A program made the position numbers and the translations under genes. From Desulfobacteraceae bacterium (lineage in GTDB: Bacteria > Desulfobacterota > Desulfobacteria > Desulfobacterales > Desulfosarcinaceae): a DNA stretch of 64,000 nucleotides. Position 1 is the first letter of the stretch, and each line of letters opens with the position of its first letter. The notes under the pieces are model-generated. The model ran no database searches. It was given only the letters and a program-made list of their open reading frames with translations, and had not been told where the DNA came from. Shown piece after piece: positions 58,450 to 64,000 of this stretch. The DNA lies in the NCBI GenBank assembly GCA_003599575.1, contig QZKV01000083.1:62001-126000 (forward strand). Reading direction: 5' to 3'.

Positions 58450-60222
58450 ATGGCCCAAGACATGCGCAGACTTATCGAGGAGAAGTTGTTTGTTCCCGTC
58501 GTCGAAGGGAAAGATAAGCGCTGTTCACCGAAAGAGGCGCTCGAAAGACATGTCCGCAAGCACATGACCCTGTGCTTGAACGCGGGCGTGGGAGCCCTGG
58601 CCTACGAACTGGTGCGCTGCTTCTGGGAAAAACAACCGGAATTTACGCTCGTTTCGCCCTCCATGAACCTGCACATGGTGGCCTTGATCAGAAACCGCAT
58701 TGCCGTCAAGGTATTGGCCAGTTTCGCCGGCATCAACTATCCAAGCCCCCGGCCGTGTCCAGTGGTTCAAAACGCGATCGCCTCGGGCGCCGTCCAAATG
58801 GAAAGTTGGACCATGCGCACCATCCCGCAGCGCCTGCTGGCCGGTGCGCTGGGATGGGATTTCATTCCAACCCCCTCCCTCATCGGGAGCAGCATGGCCG
58901 AAGAAAACCGCGATTCTTTCAAGGTCATCGACAACCCTTTCGGCAATGACGGCCGCATCGGGCTGCTGCGCGCCTTGCGTCCGGACATCACGTTGATTCA
59001 CGGCGCCGTGGCCGACCGCAGCGGCAACACCATCTTAACCTACCCCCTCTCCGGAGACGCCTTCGGCGCCTGGGCCGCCCAAAAAGGGGTCATCGTCAGT
59101 GTCGATAAGATCGTCTCCACCGAATTCATCCGCCGCCATGCCCACCTGGTGCGCATCCCGGCCTATGCGGTGCTGGCGGTCTGCGAGGCGCCCTTCGGCG
59201 CCCACCCGCTGGGAGTCATGCAGCACGGTCTGCCCGAATTCGAGGCCTACTTCCCGGACTACGCTTTTATGACGCAGGTCAACGAGGCCACCAAGCAGGA
59301 AGAGACGTTCGACCGCTGGGTGAAGGAGTGGATCCTGGACATTCCGGATCACCAGCATTACCTGGCCAAAGTGGGCAACGAGCGCATGCTGTATCTGAAA
59401 GGCAAGGCCGCGGCGGATGCCTGGCTGCCCGAAACCGAGGCCGAAGCCGCGCGTGTGGATTTCGCCAAACCGCCCAATCCGATCGAACGCATGGTGGTGG
59501 CCGCCGGCAAAATCATTTCCGAAAAATGCGTCGCCAAAGGCTATGTGAACGTCCTGGCCGGCATCGGTTTGTCCAACCTGGCGGCGTGGCTGGCGGCCTA
59601 TGCGCTCAAGGGCGGCGATCATGAAATCGATTTGATGGCCGAGATCGGGATGTACGGTTATCTTCCAAGGACTTCCGACCCCAGCGTGTTCAGCTTTCAC
59701 AACATGCACGCCTGTAAAATGCTCTCCAATATCGAAACCGTGCTGGGGTACAATGTGGGCGGGGCGGGCAACCATTGCCTGGGCGTGCTGGGCGCCGGCA
59801 TGATCGATCCTCACGGCAACGCCAATTCCACCAAGATTTCAGACAAAATCTACCTGGTCGGCTCGGGCGGGTCCAATGACATCGCCTCCACCAATAAGGA
59901 AACGCTGGTGGTCATGAATGCGGGTAAACACCGCCTGGTGGAAAAAGTGCCCTATATTACCTATCCGGGCGAAAGGGTGCGAACGGTCGTTACCGATGTC
60001 GGCCTCTTCGAAAAGGTCGACGGCCGCGACACTTTCACACTGACCGCCTATCTGCCCGCCCATTCTTCCGATACGGAAGAGCAATGCATGCAGAAAATCA
60101 AAGAGAACGTCAGCTGGCCGCTTACGGTGGTGCCAAACCTGAAGCGCCTGCCGTCCGCGGAAAAGGAAGATGTCACCCTGCTCAGGCTGTTCGATCCGAG
60201 GGGATATTATATCGGAAGCTGA
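58450..60222 (+). CDS. Family I CoA-transferase, alpha and beta halves fused (glutaconate type)
   Basis: 590 residues. The N-terminal half resembles GctA (LCLNAGVGALAYELVRCF, FTLVSPSMNLHMV, ITLIHGAVADRSGNTIL); the C-terminal half resembles GctB with the catalytic-Glu segment LMAEIGMYGYLP and VGSGGSNDIAS. It moves CoA between acyl groups without ATP. The glutaconate/glutarate branch is likely, but the pair of acids is unknown. AGGAGA lies upstream of the ATG. The fused arrangement replaces the usual two genes. Confidence 0.85.
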   Translation: MAQDMRRLIEEKLFVPVVEGKDKRCSPKEALERHVRKHMTLCLNAGVGALAYELVRCFWEKQPEFTLVSPSMNLHMVALIRNRIAVKVLASFAGINYPSPRPCPVVQNAIASGAVQMESWTMRTIPQRLLAGALGWDFIPTPSLIGSSMAEENRDSFKVIDNPFGNDGRIGLLRALRPDITLIHGAVADRSGNTILTYPLSGDAFGAWAAQKGVIVSVDKIVSTEFIRRHAHLVRIPAYAVLAVCEAPFGAHPLGVMQHGLPEFEAYFPDYAFMTQVNEATKQEETFDRWVKEWILDIPDHQHYLAKVGNERMLYLKGKAAADAWLPETEAEAARVDFAKPPNPIERMVVAAGKIISEKCVAKGYVNVLAGIGLSNLAAWLAAYALKGGDHEIDLMAEIGMYGYLPRTSDPSVFSFHNMHACKMLSNIETVLGYNVGGAGNHCLGVLGAGMIDPHGNANSTKISDKIYLVGSGGSNDIASTNKETLVVMNAGKHRLVEKVPYITYPGERVRTVVTDVGLFEKVDGRDTFTLTAYLPAHSSDTEEQCMQKIKENVSWPLTVVPNLKRLPSAEKEDVTLLRLFDPRGYYIGS

Positions 60223-60343
60223 AAGCAAAGCAGCGAAGCAGGAAGATGCGCTTACCTCGCTGCGCGTTCATAAAGCTGGAGCTTGGGAACGCGCGAAATG
60301 GATAGAATGGCTTCACTTTCATCTTTATCTTTCCACTTTCATT

Positions 60344-60358
60344 ACCGGCAAAGCCGGT
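60344..60358 (+). other. Small hairpin upstream of the thioesterase gene
   Basis: ACCGGC-AAA-GCCGGT, perfect, just before the AAAGAAAGG ribosome-binding site. It might affect translation of the next gene; there is no T-tract. Confidence 0.35.
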
Positions 60359-60376
60359 TAAAGAAAGGCGGCCCCC

Positions 60377-60781
60377 ATGTCCACTCTGAATGAGCACATC
60401 CAATCCTCCAGAAGAACCGGTGCCATCGAATTCATCATCGAGGAGCGCAGCGCCGATTGCGTGACCAGCCGCATGCCCGTGCAGGAAGGCATCTTGAACC
60501 CCTTCGGCGTCGTGCAGGCGGGCGCATTGCTCTGGCTGGCGGACGTCACGGCATCGGTGCTGGTTCTGGAAGCCCAGCCGGCGGACGACCGCGGCGAAGG
60601 CTTTCCGCTGGCTATTGATCTGCATACCTGTCTTTTCGGCAATCAAAGGGATGGAGCGATCAGGGCCGAAGCGCGCTTCGTGCGCCAGGGCCGGCGGGTC
60701 AGCGTGGTCCGCACGCGCATTTTGGGAAAAGACAGCAAACTGCTGGCCGAAGTAACCAGCACCCACGTGCCTGCGCGATGA
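60377..60781 (+). CDS. PaaI/YiiD-like hotdog thioesterase
   Basis: 134 residues. Acyl-CoA thioesterase fold: NPFGVVQAGALLWLADVTAS is the conserved HGG-type region (here V-Q-A-G) with the catalytic Asp, followed by FPLAIDLHTCLFGN. It would release CoA from short or aromatic acyl-CoA. AAAGAAAGG precedes the ATG. Last of the plus-strand run. Confidence 0.83.
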   Translation: MSTLNEHIQSSRRTGAIEFIIEERSADCVTSRMPVQEGILNPFGVVQAGALLWLADVTASVLVLEAQPADDRGEGFPLAIDLHTCLFGNQRDGAIRAEARFVRQGRRVSVVRTRILGKDSKLLAEVTSTHVPAR

Positions 60782-60980
60782 TCCGCCCCTTTCGTCCAGG
60801 GTCTTAATCAGCGCTGCCCGCAAAACACCCGGCCCGGGGTGGCGTTCGCCTGAATTCGGTTTTGCGCGGCAATTGCTGCGGCGTTGCCCGGTCGGAGCGA
60901 TCTGGGGCTGAAGCTTGAAGCAAGCGCAGATGTTTCGGCCGCACCGGTTCGGAAAAAGGCCTCGAAGACCGGCAAACGGG

Positions 60981-62957
60981 TTACGGGCCGACCGGCAAAC
61001 GACTGTCTTTCCGGTTCATGTACCATTGGTAACCGATCCCGAGGGCAAGCAGTCCCAAGCCTCCCGCGTCAGTGAGAGTGCTCGGATCGATGAGCAGCAC
61101 CCCCCCCGCAAAGAGCACGCCGCGTTCCAGCATGTTCATGGGCCGCAGGAGGTAGCCGATCATGCTGGCCCCCACACCCAGCATTCCGCAGCAGGAGGTG
61201 ATCAGGGTCTGCGTGAGCAGGTAAGGCGTGGTGTCGATCCACAGCATGGCCGGATTATACACGAAGATATAAGGGACGAGAAATGCCCCGATGGCCAGTT
61301 TGGTGGATGTTATCCCGGTCTTCATGGGATTGGCCTTGGCAATGCCTGCACCGGCATAAGCGGCCAGGGCCACGGGCGGGGTGATGTCGGCCACGATGCC
61401 GAAATAGAAGACGAACATGTGCGCCGCCAGGGGATGCACGTCCAGCAGAATGAGGGCCGGGGCGGCAATGGTGGAGGTGATGATGTAATTGGCCGTGGTG
61501 GGCGCTCCCATCCCCAGAATCAGGGAGGTGAACATGGTAAAGATCAGGGTCAGCAGCAGATAGCCGCCGGCCAGGTCCACCAGGCCGTTGGCCAACTTCA
61601 AACCAAGCCCGGTCAAGGTGACCACGCCGATGATGATGCCGGCGCTGGCGCAGGCCAGGGCGACCCCAAGGGCGTTGCGGGCGCCCAGTTCGAAGGCGTC
61701 CAGGATTTCGCGCAGGCTCATGCGCGTGGACTTGCGCAAGGCGCCGGCCACGACGCATACCAGCAGCCCCATCAAGGCGGCGTAGAGGGGTGTGAAGCCG
61801 GCCAGAAGAAATCCGACGATGGCGAACAGGGGAAAGAAAAGATGGCCGCGTTCGCGCATCACCGTGCCGAATTTAGGCAGCTCGTCGCGGCTCAAACCGC
61901 GCAGCTTGCAGCGCTTGGCCTCCAGGTGGACTTCTATGAAAACCCCGAAGAAAAACAGCAAGGCCGGAATAGTGGCCGCCTTGGCAATATCGAGGTAGGG
62001 TATGTTGAGAAATTCGGCCATGATAAATGCGGCCGCACCCATGATGGGCGGCATGATCTGCCCGCCGGTGGAAGAGGAGGCTTCCACGGCAGCGGCAAAT
62101 TCGGGGCGATAGCCCAGCCGTTTCATCATGGGGATGGTCAGACTGCCCGATTCCACCGTATTGGCCACAGAGCTGCCCGATACGGTTCCCTCAAGGGCGC
62201 TGGTGACCACCGCCATCTTGGCCGGACCGCCCGAGGCCCATCCGGCAATCGAGTTGGATATGTCGATGAACAACTGTCCCAGACCGGTTTTTTCACGAAA
62301 AGAGCCGAACAGCACGAACAGGTAGATAAAGGAGGCCAGGACGCCCAGGGGTATCCCCAGAATGCCCTCGGTGGTCAGATACATGTGCGAGGAGATGCGT
62401 TCCAGGGAAAAGCCGCGGTGGGCCAGAAAACCGGGCAGATAGCTGCCGAAATAGGCGTACAGCAAGAAGGTGAGCGCGATACAGACAATGGGCAAACCCA
62501 CGACCCGTCGAGTGGCTTCCAGGGTAATCAGGACCCCGAAGCCGCCGATGATATAATCCATGCGGGAATAATCCCCGCCGGCTTCCATGATCCGCACATA
62601 GTTCATGGACAGGTAAAGGCCGACATAAACTGCCCCCGCGGTCAGCAGCCAGTTGTACCAATGCAACCGATCCGAACGGCGCTTCGTGCTGAAAGGATAG
62701 AGCAGGAAAGTCAGGGCGAATGCGAATGCCAGCGCGATGGAGCGCTGCATCTGGGCTGGCAGCAGTCCGGTGGCCGCCGTATAGACCTGGAAAACCGACC
62801 AGCCGACCCCGATGGTATAGACGATCCAGCGGGAGATGCCCGGCAGCCGGCGGGTGTTGGCCTCCTTATCGACTTTCCTGAGGATTTCCTCCAGCTCTTC
62901 CTTGGAAACCGCTTCGCCATTTGGGGTCGCACTTTTTTTGGGCTTTTTTATGTCCAC
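60981..62957 (-). CDS. TRAP transporter permease, 4TM/12TM fused type
   Basis: 658 residues. Small (DctQ-like, ~4 helices) and large (DctM-like, ~12 helices) subunits in one chain, as in TAXI-type TRAP systems. LLPAQMQRSIALAFAFALTF near the N-terminus; large-subunit signatures SSTGGQIMPPIMGAAAFIMAEF and ILGMGAPTTANYIITSTIAAPAL (read directly). Drives secondary uptake with the receptor encoded upstream. Its start overlaps the DUF1850 gene by 10 bp. Confidence 0.92.
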   Translation of the reverse strand: MDIKKPKKSATPNGEAVSKEELEEILRKVDKEANTRRLPGISRWIVYTIGVGWSVFQVYTAATGLLPAQMQRSIALAFAFALTFLLYPFSTKRRSDRLHWYNWLLTAGAVYVGLYLSMNYVRIMEAGGDYSRMDYIIGGFGVLITLEATRRVVGLPIVCIALTFLLYAYFGSYLPGFLAHRGFSLERISSHMYLTTEGILGIPLGVLASFIYLFVLFGSFREKTGLGQLFIDISNSIAGWASGGPAKMAVVTSALEGTVSGSSVANTVESGSLTIPMMKRLGYRPEFAAAVEASSSTGGQIMPPIMGAAAFIMAEFLNIPYLDIAKAATIPALLFFFGVFIEVHLEAKRCKLRGLSRDELPKFGTVMRERGHLFFPLFAIVGFLLAGFTPLYAALMGLLVCVVAGALRKSTRMSLREILDAFELGARNALGVALACASAGIIIGVVTLTGLGLKLANGLVDLAGGYLLLTLIFTMFTSLILGMGAPTTANYIITSTIAAPALILLDVHPLAAHMFVFYFGIVADITPPVALAAYAGAGIAKANPMKTGITSTKLAIGAFLVPYIFVYNPAMLWIDTTPYLLTQTLITSCCGMLGVGASMIGYLLRPMNMLERGVLFAGGVLLIDPSTLTDAGGLGLLALGIGYQWYMNRKDSRLPVGP

Positions 62958-63460
62958 TGCATGTACCGTCCTTTGATGACATCGATCAGTGCAGTTGGGT
63001 AAATTGAAAGCCTCAGGGCCGTTCCGGGCGGCGCCAGCCGCACCAGAGGGATGGCGACCCCCTTGATGTGCAGGGTATGTTCGGCCACGCGTCCGACCCG
63101 GACCACGATATCCGGGACCGGCCTTTCAACGCGGTAAATCAGCCAGCCGTCGGGAGCGACGGAAAGCTCGCCGTCCTGGCTTGACCCTTCGGGCATGCCT
63201 GCGCCGAAGGCATCGAATCGCGAGCCGACGATCACCAGGTGATCGTCGGCCACACGCAGGGTATCGTATACCGGACGCCGGTTGACCGAATGGATATAGG
63301 CCAGGACAAATGTTTCACCGATCTGCATCCGTTCGCACCAAAGGAGCCGGCCTGTGCGTTCGTCGCTGATGCGCAACGCGCGGGACCAGGGCCAGAACAC
63401 CAGAAGGACCACGGCGAGGATGAGCGCACCACCCCAAAGCCATCCGTTTTTCGGTCTCAT
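62948..63460 (-). CDS. DUF1850 family protein of the TAXI-TRAP operon
   Basis: 170 residues with one N-terminal helix (LWGGALILAVVLLVFWPW). The sequence FVLAYIHSVNRRPVYDTLRV, SRFDAFGAGMPEG and IYRVERPVPDIVVRVGRVAEHTL matches the DUF1850 family, which commonly lies between TAXI receptors and fused TRAP permeases. Probably a periplasmic accessory of the transporter. I use the ATG at 63460; upstream codons are possible but no start has a good ribosome-binding site. Confidence 0.82.
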   Translation of the reverse strand: MRPKNGWLWGGALILAVVLLVFWPWSRALRISDERTGRLLWCERMQIGETFVLAYIHSVNRRPVYDTLRVADDHLVIVGSRFDAFGAGMPEGSSQDGELSVAPDGWLIYRVERPVPDIVVRVGRVAEHTLHIKGVAIPLVRLAPPGTALRLSIYPTALIDVIKGRYMQWT

Positions 63461-63563
63461 GACTTGGCCTGCGTGGCCCATGGGGAGTCGTTCCGCAACA
63501 AATCCGGCTCCTTGACGGCTAACGTTGTCTGACTCTCACAGCCTGCTCCGGCAACAAAAAATT

Positions 63564-63646
63564 CCCGATACCGATCCCGATACCGATTCCGACCCCCCGA
63601 GAAGATTTGCAGCTGGGAGTCGGGGTCGCTATCGGAATCGGTATCG
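63564..63646. repeat. 12-bp tandem and inverted repeat (CCCGATACCGAT)
   Basis: CCCGATACCGAT occurs twice in tandem (63564-63587). CGATACCGATTCCGA (63578-63592) has a perfect inverted copy TCGGAATCGGTATCG (63632-63646), making a 15-bp stem with a 39-nt loop. It fills the gap between the TAXI receptor and DUF1850 genes of one operon, as the TTTRTTGGG arrays do in the ACIII operon. Confidence 0.75.
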
Positions 63647-63700
63647 ACCACGTTGCGCCGCGCAGAGGCGGCAAGGACGGCCTTCTTGCGGTTTGCCGCG

Positions 63701-64000
63701 TTACATGGCGCCTTTTTCTTTATAATACTTCTGCGCGCCCGGATGGAAGGGAATCGAAACCCCCTTGGCGGCCGTCTTCAGAGACAGCTCTTTGCCTTTG
63801 GCATGCGCGGAGGACAGTTCAGCCTGGTTTTCGAAAAGCGCTTTGGTCAAGTTGTAAACGACCTCCTCGTCCAGATCGCTTGCGCAAATGAGCACCGCAT
63901 TGACCGCCACCGTGGTAACCTCCTCGGTCAAACCCCTATAGGTGTTGGCCGGGACTTTGGCCGCGGAGAGGAAGGGATAGCTGGCCGTCAATTTGGCAAG
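63701..64000 (-). CDS. TAXI-family TRAP solute receptor, C-terminal part
   Basis: About 99 codons are visible and the gene enters from beyond the right edge. The end of a TAXI receptor is recognisable: TASYPFLSAAKVPANTYRGL, EVTTVAVNAVLICASDLDEE, VVYNLTKALFENQAEL and IPFHPGAQKYYKEKG. It binds the substrate in the periplasm and hands it to the fused permease downstream. The substrate is unknown. Confidence 0.88.
   Translation of the reverse strand, partial: LAKLTASYPFLSAAKVPANTYRGLTEEVTTVAVNAVLICASDLDEEVVYNLTKALFENQAELSSAHAKGKELSLKTAAKGVSIPFHPGAQKYYKEKGAM

Noticed and set aside
1-64000. tRNA, rRNA and riboswitch candidates
   Set aside because: I looked through the intergenic gaps for tRNA T-loop patterns, rRNA cores and common riboswitch cores and found none I could support by eye.

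Overview
The window reads as chromosome of an anaerobic Gram-negative bacterium, most likely a Desulfobacterota sulfate reducer or fatty-acid/aromatic degrader. This is inferred from gene content only: ADP-forming acyl-CoA synthetase, a 4-hydroxybutyryl-CoA dehydratase homologue, many acyl-CoA enzymes, TRAP/TAXI and Liv-type uptake, and a ferredoxin-type aldo/keto reductase. I see no rRNA, tRNA, CRISPR array, phage or intact IS element.

Layout. (1) 1-5.5 kb: ADP-forming acyl-CoA synthetase (runs off the left edge) behind a TetR regulator that has its own promoter/operator, a ferredoxin-fused aldo/keto reductase, a DUF6448-like exported protein and a methyltransferase. (2) 5.6-12.9 kb: a CstA-type carrier with a strong promoter and long leader, a 92-residue protein, two tandem ArsA/Get3-like ATPases whose catalytic switches have decayed in complementary ways, and an SLC13/TrkA-C carrier. 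(3) 12.6-23.8 kb: one long minus-strand operon encoding an alternative complex III (ActB-C-D-F-A-E) joined to a cbb3-like oxygen reductase (CcoN, a fused CcoO/CcoP, small subunits). It ends with a paralogue of the 92-residue protein, and is interrupted twice by arrays of a 9-bp repeat that run right up to start codons. (4) 24-31 kb: inositol-3-phosphate synthase with a TIM-barrel isomerase, bacterioferritin, AroH chorismate mutase, a CGGC/SnoaL two-domain protein, a 4-hydroxybutyryl-CoA dehydratase homologue and class I aldolase. (5) 31.7-38.7 kb: 3-hydroxyacyl-CoA dehydrogenase under a well-formed promoter/operator, an HpaB-family paralogue lacking the Fe-S ligands, a PHP phosphoesterase, a cNMP-binding protein and acetoacetyl-CoA synthetase. 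(6) 36.4-46.2 kb also holds decayed gene pieces (VOC, probable DinB-like, alcohol dehydrogenase, FMN 2-hydroxyacid dehydrogenase) around a subtilase, a sigma-54 activator with a dead receiver, and an AT-rich beta-helix gene. (7) 46.3-55.3 kb: acyl-CoA ligase, LivFGMHJ transporter and adenine deaminase on the minus strand. (8) 55.6-60.8 kb: a plus-strand set of two MDR reductases, a MaoC hydratase, a fused CoA-transferase and a thioesterase. (9) 61-64 kb: TRAP permease, DUF1850 and TAXI receptor (runs off the right edge).

How it fits together. The carbon genes form a toolbox for uptake, CoA activation and beta-oxidation-like turnover of short acids and 4-carbon hydroxy acids. The ACIII/cbb3 operon would oxidise quinol and reduce oxygen, probably for oxygen defence or microaerobic respiration. 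The small-protein family ties the CstA/ArsA cluster to the ACIII operon and is the best candidate here for an undescribed system. Starts were chosen from ribosome-binding sites; functions rest on motif reading alone, since no database search was possible.
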